Shown in pieces: positions 12,192 to 25,100 of a stretch of 64,000 nt of DNA. The translations under genes and the position numbers were made by a program. The notes beneath the pieces were generated by a model. The model was not told where the DNA came from. It saw only the letters and a list, made by a program, of their open reading frames with translations, and did no database searches. Source of the DNA: Thermothelomyces thermophilus ATCC 42464 (taxonomy: Eukaryota > Ascomycota > Sordariomycetes > Sordariales > Chaetomiaceae); contig NC_016472.1 in the NCBI RefSeq assembly GCF_000226095.1, forward strand, positions 10,850,001 through 10,914,000, given 5' to 3'. Position 1 is the stretch's first letter. Each line of letters begins with the position of its first letter.

Positions 12192-14638
12192 GATGACGTC
12201 GGATCTGAGACCTTGAATTAGTAGACTGATGTCTAGGACTCTCAAATCAATCGGAGAGGTGTCACATACTTGGTACCTTGCAGTACCTGCACTACCTAAT
12301 TATTCCTGAGCTCGGGGACCCTGACGATCGTCGTCGTCGTCCAACTGCACCCACCACCCAATGACTTTCTCAGGCAGCTACATGTAGGGTTAAGTGAGGT
12401 ACCTATCGTACTTGTACTCTCTAGTCTCGCACCATCAATAAGCGGGTGTGAAGAGCGACGAGAGGCTAGAATAAGCTACCCCTGATTGGCCGGGCGGGAC
12501 AAGTGAGTCGAGTTGGAAACAGGCGATTTGATTCTGGGAGCGGGTAATTGGTCGGTTCGAGATTCTTCTGCCGTGTCCCACCTGCCGACGCGGGTCATCT
12601 GCACGGTGAGGAGATGGTCATAGGTTAGGTACCAAACCTAGTGTGCATAAGTACCTTACCCACAGGCCGCGATGCAATGTCGCACAACGCCAGTGGGGGC
12701 ACTTTGTTTGAATATACCGCCCTCACTGAACGGTACTATGCAAAGGGGAAAGAGGGAGATGTTGACCTTGTGTTCGTTGTTACTGCAGCCCGCCGGTCTG
12801 TGCAACGCTGAGCTTGTTGCTGCATGCCACTGAGTGGGCTGCTGAATTACTAGTAGTCGAGATGGGCGGAGACTCCGAGCTCCAAGGATAACTTGGCTGG
12901 GAAATCAATTGAGCGAGTTGAGTGGGAGAGTGAGTGAGTGAGTGGAGTGGAGGCAGGTGCACCACTTCGCTAGTGAGCCACCTGGAGCCGGACCATCACA
13001 CCATCCGTGGACGCTCCTACCAAGACGGGTGCCTCTTAGAACTGTCCGAGATTGGGAAGGCGCGGCTTATAACGGGGCGAACCGAGCTCACGCGGGCGGC
13101 AGGGTATTAGCAAATGCAAAACCCAAAGAGTAAGGTAGGAGCTTCCTGGATGTGCGGGTAGCTCTGGCGCCAGGGGGTCCCATGGTCACACCTCCAGGCA
13201 TGCATGCCTCCTCAAGGACAAGAAGCTGGCCTGCCAACATCGGATCCAACCCCATGTCCTGCTCGGCGACCGAAGCGGCGGAATCGCCCGCCCCCTCGCC
13301 AGACGATCCGATGTGGTCATCAGAGGAGTTGCGATTGCGTCATGGCTCGGTGAACCCCCGTCCCCAGACCCTCCTCTGACACCCCAAAACGCGGCGTTTC
13401 AGGGTCACCTTACCTGGTGCAGGGTCGGTCGGATCGGACAGAGAGGATTCCTCCCGAGGTTCCTAGGAACCCCTCCCGCGACGGTGGGTTGTGTGCCATC
13501 CGATAGCCGGTGTGAACCGCATCCAGTCTCGTGCAACCAGCAACCGGGGCTGTGGAGATCCGACGACGTTGCCCACCATAGCCCTCGTTGCACCCCACGC
13601 TGCTGACACACAGCAAGGCCACCCGCAGTTCCAAGCTGAAAGCAAGCCCGCCGACTGTGTCCCCACGTCGGCGACGCCTGGCTCGTGGGATGCCCTGTTG
13701 CGCCGCTAACTGCATGCACTACGTACAGACCATCACGTCCGGCGTGGGCTCGTAGAACTTAGATGACTAACACCTTACGCTATACGGCGCTTGCTCTGGT
13801 TCGAGACATATTTCCCCGTATGATCATGTTTTTAATGCACACCCGTGCCTAACTAAACCAACCCTCTGCTGACATCGACACCGCCCCTCTCGTGCTCATA
13901 TTAGCGGCCAGCCATGGCCAGGGACCACAGAGTGTTAAATTACTTGAAACCTGGCCATCACTGGCCATTTCAGTGTACACAAGCAACCAGTGTCTTCCAG
14001 CCTGAGAAGATGGCGACAGCATGTCTCAACACAATCCTCGGCTCACAACGTCCAGTGACTGTATGATTCAGGTAAACCCCAGGTCCTGATCCGCCAACGA
14101 TTCCCCCCCCCCCCCCCCCCCGGGGGGAACATGCCGTTAATGGCTGCTATTTTAAGAATCGGTGAGGACGATTACCCACCAGCTTGCTAGGGTAATATGG
14201 TGGTGGCTAGCTCCTGAATCGGACAGTTTTCCCTCTTCTCTTAACCAGGGTGTTCTGCAAATGCCTTGTGACGGTTGGTATACTCTTTGCATTCCAAGTC
14301 CACAACCTGACACTTAAAACACTCAATTGCGCAGTCCTGCCGCTAAAATTCCGCCCCTTCCGGTTCCAGCCTTTCCAGCAAAGGCGAATTCCTTCGGTTC
14401 CTCCGGTCTTCTGGCGGCCTGATGAAACCCTCGGTTGTATCCTACACGTTTTGAATGCCCTCCTTTGTGTTTGTGTTCCTCCTCATTTCGTTTCTCTTGT
14501 TCTCGTGCACTGTCGGTGATTCTTGTTTGGGTTGCGAATCAGAATGCCCACATGCGCATGGTAAATAGACGCCTAATTAAATGGCAGAATGCATAATTAC
14601 AGATGCAGCTTCTAGGCAAAGAAAGGTACAAGATGATA
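12192..14638. promoter_or_regulatory. Intergenic region: NRPS promoter and sidA 3' flank
   Basis: 2.4 kb between the NRPS start and the sidA stop. It should hold the NRPS promoter. I found no exact ATCWGATAA here, only a looser CGATAG at about 12415 (reverse strand). Open frames of about 100 codons near 13.4-13.7 kb occur in several frames on both strands and look like chance in GC-rich DNA. A C19G6 homopolymer block lies at 14103-14127. No gene recognised. Confidence 0.5.
14103..14127. repeat. C19-G6 homopolymer block
   Basis: Nineteen C followed directly by six G in non-coding DNA. It could form a G-quadruplex on the minus strand, or be an assembly artefact, since homopolymers are easily miscounted. 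Confidence 0.85.
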
Positions 14639-16356
14639 TCACGCCGAAGCCCCGAAAATGGACTGGACCATCTCGCCAGAGCGCGTAGAGAGAACGGAAA
14701 GAAGGGTATCACTCAACTACAACGCGGTCAGCTCGGCGCCTGGAACTAGGATGGGGCTCCGGAAGCAAAAGGGGGGAAAGCGAGAGTGCGTGCACTTACA
14801 CCATGCGTTGCCTCGCAGCAACCTTGCAACCAGATACCGGAACCAGGGGCAACGGCTCCGGGGGAGAAGCGGACCCCGTAATCACGACCAACTTGCATCA
14901 CCCTGGTGGACGAGCCCTGGGCCTCGCCAGTCTGCACCAGCCAGCGGTCATTGATAGGCACGTCGGCCTCGCCGCACGGGCTCGGAGCCTCTGGCAGAAG
15001 ATGCCATGTGTCTTTGAGCATCTCTACGTGGGCGGTGCGCTTGTAGCCGGTGGCGCAGATGATCAGATCGACGTCCAGGGTCTCCGCGCCCGCGAGAGGC
15101 CCGTCGTCCGTGCTGGGAGCCGACAGCATCGCGACTCTCAGGCGGAGCGCGTCACCCTTCTCCTCCACGGCCACAACCTCGCGGCCAGGGAGCATCCGGA
15201 ACGGCCACTTCTTCTCGTCGGGCCCAAGCGTCCGCTTCTGGTGGTACATGATCTCAAACAGGTGCTCGATGAGCTCCAGCCGAACCACTCCGTAATTCGT
15301 GGTCCGTGCCTCAGCAAGAAGGTTGGCGCGGTAGGCGGAGGACTTGGGATAAATAGTGTCGACGAATTCGGGGTTGAAGATGCAGTTCACGCTAGAGGAG
15401 AACATGGTGTTAGTGCCAAAAAAATGTTTTCGCAGTGAGAGAGTTTGCATTCGTCAGACATACAATGGTGAATCGTCACTCGGTTTCAGAAACTCGGACC
15501 TCATGACCATGAAGGCGTTGCTGTTCGGGTACAGGCTCTGGATGTTGCTGAAGATCTCGGCCGCACTCTGGCCGGCTCCGATAACGGCTACGCGGTAGGG
15601 CGCCGTCTTGTCGGGCAAGATCTTGGGGACCAGCTGGGCGTACTGCGACGAGTGTATGACGCGGGGGTGGTGCGCCGGAAAGAGCTTGGGGATGGACGGC
15701 TGGCCGCCGACGGCGACGACAACATTGCGCGCCAGGGAAGTGGTTGTGGCGCCAGTCTTGAGGTTGCGAGATGTCACGGCAAAGGTCCTGTGAGGGCCCT
15801 CCTTCTCGACGGGCGAGACCGAGAGGACCTCGGTCTGATAGCGGACAACGTCGTCAAAATGCCGAGCGCACCACCGGAGATAATCCTCATACTCGGCACG
15901 CGCGGGAAGAAATGTGTTGAGGTTGATAAAGTCGAGGAGCCGGTTGCTCTTGTGTAGGTAGTTGAGGAAGGTGAAGTTGGATCGTGGGTCCCGCAGCGAC
16001 GCGAGGTCCTTGATGAAGGAAATCTGCATCTTGGCGCCCGGGAGCAGCATGCCGGCGTGCCAGGCAAACTCAGGTTGCTTCTCAAGGAACAGCACTTTCG
16101 GCGCCTGCGTTATCTTGCCGGCTTCCATGGAGTCGTGGAGTGCGACTGCAATAGCCACGCTGGCGGGCCCGAAGCCGACGCAGACCAAATCGAGGACCGC
16201 GTCGGGATCTGCGGGCCGGAGATAGGGGCTTTTGGGGAACTCTCGCGCTGAAGAGCCGTTGGCGGCGCCATTCACCAGCCTCGGGACCGCATCGGTATCT
16301 TCAGCGCCGTTGCTGAGCGCCGGGTGCTCCATCTCGTTCGTGCAGTGGGGTGACAT
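14639..16356 (-). CDS. sidA: L-ornithine N5-monooxygenase
   Basis: Flavin- and NADPH-dependent enzyme that hydroxylates ornithine to N5-hydroxyornithine, the first committed step of hydroxamate siderophore synthesis. Exons 16356-15464, 15391-14800 and 14716-14639 give 520 aa. Joins are supported by family sequence: [12 protein letters not shown] across intron 1 (GTATGT..TAG, 72 nt) and [12 protein letters not shown] across intron 2 (GTAAGT..TAG, 83 nt). Visible motifs are the FAD-binding [11 protein letters not shown] near the N-terminus, the NADPH-binding GAGQSAAEI and the C-terminal ATGYKRT. A second in-frame Met lies eight codons on (MEHPAL); the first ATG was kept. It is transcribed in the same direction as the NRPS and lies 2.4 kb upstream of it. 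Iron control is likely from three SreA-type sites 0.8-1.4 kb upstream. Family assignment is near certain. Confidence 0.96.
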
Positions 16357-16396
16357 GATGCCTGGTCTGTCGGATCCCAACAGACCGTCTGCGTGA

Positions 16397-16410
16397 TTTT
16401 TTTTTTTTTT
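16397..16410. repeat. T14 tract in the sidA 5' leader
   Basis: Fourteen T on the plus strand, so A14 on the sidA coding strand, about 40 nt before the start codon. It may be part of the 5' leader or a nucleosome-poor promoter element. Confidence 0.7.
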
Positions 16411-17167
16411 CCAGAGGACCGTTTTGGATCACAGCGGGTAAGGGTGCGGCAGCGTTTAATGGTACGCCTGCCTGATAAACCTCCTCAGGTTGTGCCACAA
16501 CCCACCGCGGTTCGGAGCCCGTGGACTGTCACACACGGCCTGTTTGGCACGCTGAGCGGGCTGGCGGAGCTTCGAAAGGGAGGGGAGGGGAAGAAGTCAG
16601 ATGAATGTTTGGGAGGGTAGGGTAGCGGCAGACAAGCGAGATCCCGGCTGTACGGAAAAGTGAGTCTGGAAACTGAAACGGGAGAGAAGCGAATGCAGCG
16701 GAGGGCGGCGGGCAGACGCCATTTTGATCGATTTTCATCGTCCAGCGGAGCGCTCTTGGGCCGGGGTGAAGCGAAAGGCACTCCACTGACCATGAGCCAA
16801 GGTTTCCGAAAAACCCATGGGCGGCCCCATTCACAAGCTCGTTGCCGTTCGGATCCGGCCCTCAGCCATCGAACCAGGCACAGGGGGGCGCCTGCAGCCT
16901 TGCGGAGTTTCTTCCTTTTGGGAGCAATCGCTGACACAATTCAATGTCCACGGAGTGGGGGAATATGAAAAATTTTTGGCTCTGCATCGTTTTGCCAGGC
17001 TTGTGCCCTGGAGGGGGAGTCTTCTTCTAACGCGGCACGGCGTCCTCGTGGTGGGGTGTTTTGTGGGTGATGATGCGCTGATGACAAGCCCCCTGTACCC
17101 CTCAATGCCCTGGCCAACGATCCAGGATCTGCATGGGCTAAACGGCATTCGGCTTTATTATCTACGG

Positions 17168-17176
17168 ATCAGATAA
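17168..17176 (+). promoter_or_regulatory. SreA-type iron-regulatory GATA site 1
   Basis: Exact ATCAGATAA, matching the ATCWGATAA consensus of the fungal siderophore repressor SreA. It lies about 0.8 kb upstream of the sidA start. A CCAAT box, possible for the CCAAT-binding complex/HapX, follows at 17198-17202. Confidence 0.7.
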
Positions 17177-17320
17177 GATGAAGAGGCGAACGTTGAGCCA
17201 ATCGTTCAAAGCTCCCCCCAAATAGCCGAACCTTCTCCTCACGCTTCTCCGAGAAACGGAGGCTAGTGTAAACTGGGCTAGCTGGGTCCGCGACCCACGT
17301 CCGCAAGAAAAAAAAATTGT

Positions 17321-17329
17321 TTATCAGAT
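17321..17329 (-). promoter_or_regulatory. SreA-type iron-regulatory GATA site 2
   Basis: Plus strand TTATCAGAT, the reverse complement of ATCTGATAA, an exact ATCWGATAA match about 1 kb upstream of sidA. Confidence 0.7.
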
Positions 17330-17717
17330 CGTATGACAATCAGGTCCTGGGACCCTTGAACGACTGGAACGATACATGGTGGTCCGTCCGTACTTGCAGG
17401 TGCCGTAGCGTAGAGTACGGATTAATTACACAGTACTGTGCATACTGATGAGTCGATGGCCTTCATGAGCACGCCATCACTCCTCAGGTTATGGGCAGGT
17501 AGCTAGGGGGTGTTCCCACGAAGTTAGGAGGTCTCCAAAGGACAATGTGGACGCCTTATCCGACTTGAGGTTCACTAAAACCGCGAGAGGCGGCAAGGCG
17601 CGGGGATGGAAATGGCCATGGCTTGTTCTCTGACAACGGAACCTGGAATCGCGGCCTTCTTGGCGCCGAGGTCCCTGGTGCGCGTTTTTAGTTTCATGGG
17701 CCTGCGACCCATTGATG

Positions 17718-17726
17718 ATCTGATAA
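17718..17726 (+). promoter_or_regulatory. SreA-type iron-regulatory GATA site 3
   Basis: Exact ATCTGATAA about 1.36 kb upstream of the sidA start codon, and the third perfect copy within 560 bp. Confidence 0.65.
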
Positions 17727-19818
17727 GATTTCGTAGCCGAGTTCTTGGCATGGGAAAAATCGGACAACACAAATCTAACCGCCCGCATCCTCAAGCCGAT
17801 CTCGGCTGCCTCCACCTCAGCTGGCTGAGGAAAACCTAACATGCTTTGGGATACGACATTTAAGAAGTGTGTCGGACTCGAGGTTCCCTGACGGAGGAAA
17901 AGTCAAACAAAAACATACAGTGTAGGGTTTGGCACACTGATGGGTGGAGGCAGGCGATGGATCTCCCCAGTATAACCCTAAGCCCCACCTGCCAGCATAC
18001 TTCACTGGGGCACCACCGCTGATTCTTGGGCGGAAGAGAATTCTAGTTAAATTCTTATACTTCTCAGAGCCTCCAAGATGCGCAAATACGCCTTATGATA
18101 TTGTTGCTCGGGCTCATCCATCGCGACCTCCCTCGACGTTGCCTAAAATTTTCGCAGGTTCCTCTTTCAAGGGAGCCGGTTTCCCTGTTTTTAAGAGCAA
18201 TCGCAGATACGGGGCTATAGACAAGGCATCGCGCTTCTCCTTTACCAGTAGTGAACAACAGTCTGCCAACTGACCAAGCCGTGGTGCTCTTTTGCCTTCA
18301 GACGCCTTTTCGTCGTGACTGCGTCTACTCTGCTCCGTCTCTTCATCGGGCCTGATACCTCACCTGTACAATACTCACATTTCTTACCTCATCAGAGTTT
18401 GGACATGCATGCGCTCCAAGTTCTTGATAGAGTCAATGGAAAGCCAGGAAAATGAAGAAGCAACACGATGTAGTCAGTATTAATAAGCAGTCGAAAAAAG
18501 AAAAGTAAAAACAAAAAAACGAATAATTAACCCTAAAACAGCAAAAATAGAAGGCAATAAAATGAAATACTCGAAAGGAAGAAGTAGAACAGATGTTGGC
18601 GGAACAACGCGTTAATTACTTTATCAGCTTCAAGAGTTCATTGTAGCTTCGCTTCACCTCTTGTATGTCTGAACATACCCATTGAAGAGTGAAGGAAGGA
18701 GCTTCGCTTCTAATTATATTCTCGGAGGGCTAAAACTCCAAATATATATCTGTTTCACCCATTGGATGCTACAATTCTGTCCTCCCGCGGTGCTCTTTCC
18801 TTACCTATCGCCCCGCAATTAGGGTACCTTTGCCGCAAGGGTATGGCTAGAGCTGTACTTCGTCGCCAGGGATAATGGCGATGCTTGACGTGATATTTTG
18901 TCCTGTTGTATAAGTTCCTCTCCCGGCCACAAATTGCTAAACTGACTCTAATTTGCAATTTCAGCGGTATTAGTTACTAGGTATGTTAGGCACTTCTATG
19001 GTACTTGCTGGTAGATAGATGTATGGAATACAATACGTATAGGAAATTGACTGGTTTATGTGACCAACTGTACTAATTATGGAATTACCCCAGCAGTCGA
19101 CTCGTCAAGTCTACAACCTATAAAGCTTCGGTTCATGTCTGCTGTAAGTCTCGATGATGAAGGGTGCGCGAAGCTTACAGTACATCACAGTCGGGGTATT
19201 TAATTTGTCAAATGGAAACTTATAGCGCAAGTGAAGTGTAGAGCTGTCCAGCCAAGCAACGAAGCTCGTACCAATTGGAACAGAGAAACGTATAGCAGAC
19301 ATTAAGATGCAAGAAATCGCCTGAAAGGTTATTGGTTTCAAGCACAAGCCCGAGTTCACCCAACAGAAAACCGAGAACAACGTCTGTAGCAGAAAGGATA
19401 CAGACAGGCTACTCGGCGGCAGACACAGCACCGGGTAGACACGGGACAGACAACCGGCAACTACGGCCGCGCCCGAGGTGCAAGCAACCGCGCAGTTCGC
19501 TGTGCAGGCTCACGCCGCTGAAACGCCGTCAATCAGGGCACCGTCCCGCGTAGCGCCAACCCAAACGGTTCCGCCAGCCTTCGCGCTTACTATTCTAGTA
19601 TCCCGGACGTGGGGTCGCCAAAATTGCCCCGACATGTATCAGAAGCCGACACGCCGGCCAGGGCAACCTCCCAATGTTTCACCGTTGACTCGCGCGAATC
19701 GTGGTCAGAGTGTGCTGAAATTTCTCCAAGCTGTGCGCTGCTGCAACAACCTCACCCCTGAATTTGTATTTGGGCAGGAGTGGTATGTAATTGTATGGAA
19801 GAAAGTGCTATCCTCCTA

Positions 19819-19862
19819 AGAGCGAGAGCGAGAGCGAGAGCGAGAGAGCGAGAGAGCGAGAG

Positions 19863-19927
<65 letters not shown>
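19819..19927. repeat. (GAGAGC)n/(GA)n microsatellite
   Basis: About 110 bp beginning as GAGCGA-type units and grading into pure GA dinucleotides. It opens as long Ser-Leu or Arg-Glu frames that are not genes. Confidence 0.95.
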
Positions 19928-19930
<3 letters not shown>

Positions 19931-21204
19931 GAGAAAGCATGCGTAGTGTCGTCACGCGACTCAGCATAATATCGTTTTGGTCGAACGGCATCGATGGCTT
20001 CAAATATTAGACTCATGGATTATATGGACTCATTGATTAATTATTTGGACGGCTTCCGGAGAGTGGAAGGCAGGTCCGCGTTTCCCTGGGTTTAGGGCGA
20101 TAACCGGATGTATGGATATTGCACTCAGATCCTGGGGCGCTTTTGGGAATGTTGACGTCTGTCACTGATATGTAAGGTACCTGATATACCTCTGTCCTCT
20201 GTGGAAGGTACCGGTAGGCAGGTCTGCCATGGCCATTCATGGAAGCGAAATGCCCCCCAAGAACAGGGACTCTTGGCGCATAAATATAAATCCACGTTGT
20301 CACGTTGTGTCACCCTAAGCGCCCCGCACAAATGGGCCAGTACAATCTTCTCAAGCTTGGCAGGTTAGTTATACTCCTCGTGTTCGCCAGCGGGCTTGTT
20401 CGACAGCTCGGCCCTTGGGAATGACTTGTCCAGAGGCCGGCGACTGGAGTACATCACCGACTCCGAAATCCTTTGCCAATCGTTCCGGCCCGAAATCACG
20501 CCGGCGCGGAGTCAACTCCGTGCAGCCGTAAGCGGCATCCGCAAGATTGATATGTCAATGCTGGCACAACGGAACACACCCGGTCTGGCCGCCCGGTGGT
20601 CGACTTTCGGCTGTAAGCTCCTCTCCGAGGGCCTCGTACCCTGAGTGGACGTACATACATAGTACGCAGTCGCTCAATCCTTCGTGCGAGATTTTGTGCA
20701 TGCCTGTCCAGGCTCGCCAGTGGGCAAATGAGCTTTCGCAGCGAACAAGCAAAACTGTCGCAATTGCAACGCTGGGCTGCACTTCCCCCCGCTAGTCGCC
20801 TAAATGGGGTAGCACAGCCCGCTGATCGCTGGCCTCAGGTAGAGCCTAGAAATTGCGCCGTCTTACGCCAAGGCAAACCCAGCGAATTCCTGATGAGGCA
20901 GGGTTCCCTGGAGAGTTCTGGACCACGGAGCCGGCGCTAGCTGAAGTCAACCCCTTGAAGCCAGCCGCTCCCAGCACCTGGTGCCAGATTGCCGGCTTCA
21001 AAACCTTTAGTATACCGATTGAGCGCAAGCCAAGAGCTATCGTGCACAAGTGCGATCTTCAACGAGCGCCACATCTGACCGTTTTGGCCCATCGCAGCCA
21101 AACCAAACCAGGGGCGCTCTCTCTCGAGAAGGCGCCATTGCATCGACAAGGACGAAAAAAAAAACCCGACAAGCACGGAAAGCTCGCGCGTCGCTCTTCT
21201 CAAT

Positions 21205-22150
21205 ATGGGCCTCCCGGCCGATCAACAATCCTCAGAGGTGGTGCAGAACCCGCCAGCACCTGCACCGCGGCCGCTGGGGGAGCATCAACTACCAGAAGTC
21301 GTGCCCGATTCGTCTCCGGAAGCAGCGCCGCAACAACGGTTCTACATGGAGCCGGGCAAGTATCCCGCGTACTACGACGACACGCCGAAATTACCCACCG
21401 AGCAGTCACCGTCCGGCTTCCCGTCGCCAGGGCACCAATACAATTCCCCGTGGGGGACGGCGAGCGAACAACCGCCGGTCAGCGCACTCAGCCCAAACAG
21501 CTCGGTGCCTTGGCAGTCGCTGCACGAGGACCAGGCAACCTACGTCGGCAGCGAGCCGGTCCAGGAGAAGCGGATATGCGGCCTGCGGAGGCGCGTCTTC
21601 GGCATCCTTGCCGTCGTCCTCGGCGTCGTCGTGCTGGCAGCCGCCATAGGAGGCGGCGTGGGTGGTGCCATGGCGTCCAAGAACGATAGCAAAAGTAGCA
21701 AGTAAGTGGCCGGGGTTCCGTCCCTGGACCGGTTTTCACGTGTACCCATGCTAACCGCAATGCTACAGCACGTCGGGCACGCCTACACAGACTGCCACAA
21801 CCTCGGCCGCCTCGCCCTCACCCACGTTCCTTAACAACCAGTCAGACTCGAGTGTGTTCGAGCACTTCCAGTTCCAGGCGTTCTCGAAGCCCGACTTCGA
21901 GGGGCAATACACCGATATCATCAAGGAGGAAGGCTTCTACGATTTCCCCTTCAACCTTACGAGCTACGTCTGGTTAACCAACAAGACCGACTGCTGTGTC
22001 ACGTTCTGCAGAGACGAGAATACATGGGGCGAGGCTTTCAGATGCGACTCGGTGAAGCGGGAGACGGTCGATGACCCGACCGGGTTCCCCCGTGTTTCGC
22101 TTTGGTGTGGGAATCGGCTGGATACAGAAAGGCAAAGCAAGTGCTCATGA
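21205..22150 (+). CDS. Single-pass membrane protein of unknown function
   Basis: I do not recognise a named family. Exons 21205-21701 and 21769-22150 (donor GTAAGT, acceptor CAG, 67 nt intron) give 292 aa. The N-terminal ~130 residues are Pro/Ser/Gln-rich and disordered-looking. Next comes a basic CGLRRRVF stretch and one hydrophobic helix rich in Val, Ala and Gly (about residues 133-155) ending in GGGVGGA. A Ser/Thr-rich linker then leads to a ~100-residue C-terminal part with five or six Cys, two of them adjacent (DCCVTFC), and several N-glycosylation sequons. The basic residues before the helix suggest a cytosolic N-terminus and an outside or lumenal Cys-rich domain. Proteins of this plan are common as hypothetical genes in Sordariomycetes. 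The function is not inferable from sequence alone. Confidence 0.8.
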
Positions 22151-25100
22151 GCTTGCAGCGGGGCGGTTGGTCTGATATTGAGGCGTTCGGACATGATGAT
22201 ATTCGTTCTTGGTTTTTTTGGGTGGGGGGGATTGGGTCTAAGAAGCGTCACGGATGATACCTACCTCTCTACTTCTATTTTGTGTATGATGGGTTACGTT
22301 TCTTGCGGGACATGATTGAGCAATGAGGGATACCTGAAACAGCCTCTTCTGACCCATCTATAGAGTTGCGTTTTGTGCGAGAAAAACATTGTCTACCCGT
22401 TGAGAAGAGAACCAAGTTTGAAAGTTTGCGCCGGTTACGCATTCGCTACAGTGCTCCAGTAGCGCGCTGCGCTTCAGCGTGGAAGCTACGACAATTGTGC
22501 CAGGTACCGACCGAGGCTCTGGTTTCCTCCACTCCGCCTGATCTGGCAACAAAAGTGCGTTGCAGAGGGAAGCGGTACTTAATTAGGTTTAAGATTTTAA
22601 AGTTTTGGGTTCAAAATGCTGTGCCACACCAAAATGGCTGTGCATTCGATTAGCATTGGATGAGTGCCGATCATTACGGATTACTCAATGCACATGATCT
22701 ATTAATAGACCCGCGATGGCAAACTATAGTTAGATACGGAGTGCGGAGCATCCCATCCCCATCCGCCAAGCAAGTCTATACCCAAGAACAGATAGAATAG
22801 TGTAGTGTAATCCGTAGTGTAGTCGGATACTGTGTAACATTCTTGGAGACATTGTGTAAATACTTCTTCCTTCCCCATCGAGTTGGACTTGTGTACCAGA
22901 TGGAGAATTCCCCCCCCCCCCGGGAAATCGGAAGCAATGCATGCGGTCTTACAGAAAGTTGCAAAGTCCACCTCGTCATCGTTACCTATTGTCAGCTCGA
23001 ACTCTTCTTATCACGGAAGCAACTACCAAGATCTTCCTATGCATACTCTGCCGATCACAGCGCGTCGATGGAGATTCTGGATTGTGGAGATACGTCCATG
23101 ATTGCCAGTTGAGAACGTTATTTGGTTTGTTAAGGATTATTTACGTCTTTACGCTCTTTCAGTTCTAGGCCCCCGTGAAGTCTAGTGATGAATAAGTACT
23201 GTTGCCGATGCAGCGCGAGTTTGAAGGACTGTTTCAGTGATCACCACTATTTTACACAACATTCTGTGATGGACTAAGTTTTTGTTCTTGATCTTCGCTA
23301 TCAAATCGTTCCCTCGAGCAGCAGCGAGGCTTGTTTGCCATATGACGCTCTCCACAATATTAAATGCTTGAGAGTCAGAATTGCTGCTCCCGTTCAGTTG
23401 AAAATCGTGTTGATGCTGGCTGGTGACCTGTGGACTATTAATTACTTGACGATGCGACGAATCAGCGGCCTGTTTGGGTACGACCAATATCCCAAAACAT
23501 CACCAATAGGATAATGCTAGAGCAAGGCGTCAAGTTTGATGTTTCATTTTGGTCCGTGTCTCGGGTGAGATCGGCTTATCTTGAGGACATGATGCTTGAC
23601 CTGGCCAAGAGGAGCGGCAATAACAGTCGGTAAACCGGGCTTTGGTCATATCATCGAGGCCGCGCACTATTACAATAGTGGATCGTGACTCGAAAGGAAC
23701 GAAGCTTGTTACTATAATATGGCGAGTGAGTCCAAATTAGAAAGCTTTTTCGTCTAGAAGGGATTGACAGACCACCATCAACCCGAGCAAGCGATAATTA
23801 AGCCATCCTCACGGCCAACGCTACCTCGATGTCTGACGCAACGATGGACCAGCACGGAATTGAAATTACCGCACCCCAGGACATTCTTCAATCCCGGTAT
23901 TGGCGCGTGTGAGACTAAGAGCTACCTGCCTCAGGTAGTGTTGACATCGTGGAGAGGCTGAAGCTTACCTCGCACCACCCTTTTTACCTTCAATGCGCTC
24001 AGTACGTGGCCACCGAAATAAGATTATTTTGGTTTTGGAGCTTGACGGCTGAGCCAATTGCAAAATTGCTGCCGCCAATCGGATTAACCGTGTGTGGAAG
24101 TCGGTTGAAGGCGGGCAGGGAGTCAGCAGTCTTGATGTTGCAGCAGAACGTATGCGAACCTGAGGAAGAAGAAGGCATATGGGGGCTGGGTGCAAGTGTC
24201 CGAAGGACTTACTTCATTGTTCCTGAGAAGGACGAGGGCGTCGAATATCCCGGTGGGGTGTGCATATCATCTTCCCCTAATTAGATGAGTCATCGTGATG
24301 CGAGATGAACCACACAACACTCTCGAGAAAAGCAATCGCTGATGCTCACCAAACACCCAGGAATAGCCTCCAGAAATGGTCCTGTATATCTCCAACAATA
24401 GCCGATGGATCCGTAACCTCATGTAGCAAGGGGAGTGCGCGTGGCTGCTCAGGGAGTGGCATTGCTACGAGATGGTGGTATTGTTCAACTCGCCAAGAGA
24501 AGTGAATCATCCTTATTCACGATGAGCTTGACTCTGAGCGAGCGAGTAGAAGATATGAGGAAATCACCGAGGTATCGGATGGAGTCTAGAACTCCCCAAT
24601 ATATGACACTATATAAAGATGCACTTAGAGTTCCCAACGTTCCTGGCCTCATCAACATCTAGCCACTCCAGGGAGCGCAATGTTGACTTCGGCACAATAA
24701 AGGCAGAATTATATCGCCTGCTACCGCTAAGTGGTCCAAGAGATAAAATGTAAGTCTCAGAAATTTTCTCTATCACCTACCTATGTTGCATATGATGCAA
24801 AAAGCCGTTCCCTATTCCGAACTCTTGTACAGTTGAGGACAAGCCCGTAACAATGTCTTGAGCCGACATCGTCTGAAAAGCAACTCGACTATTATGAAGG
24901 GGATTAGTACACAGAATTGAGTACTCTTGCTTACGAATCACCAAAGAAAACAGGTGTCACTCAAGGGGTGAGCATTTTCTACCGATCTAATTAGGTACCG
25001 AGTACTTCATGTTAGTCGTTGTTGGATAATGATTTTAGGGAATGGGGCGCGAGGCAATCCTTTTTTTCAGTTGGATTGGGAACTTCCTCGCTGGTGTTCG

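Larger units (their letters stand above)
16357..21204. other. Long intergenic region with the sidA promoter
   Basis: 4.8 kb without a recognisable gene. The first 1.4 kb upstream of sidA carries the three GATA sites. The stretch from about 18.4 to 19.1 kb is AT-rich, and 19819-19927 is a large GA-type microsatellite. Short open frames are present but show no family features, introns or codon bias I could defend. Confidence 0.5.

Noticed and set aside
13405-13719. Overlapping ~100-codon frames on both strands
   Set aside because: Present in several frames at once with no motif, splice or codon evidence; most likely chance in GC-rich DNA.
19752-20016. Ser-Leu and Arg-Glu repeat frames
   Set aside because: Produced by the GA microsatellite, not genes.
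23182-24284. Frames of ~100 codons on both strands
   Set aside because: No conserved motif, and composition is that of the surrounding intergenic DNA.
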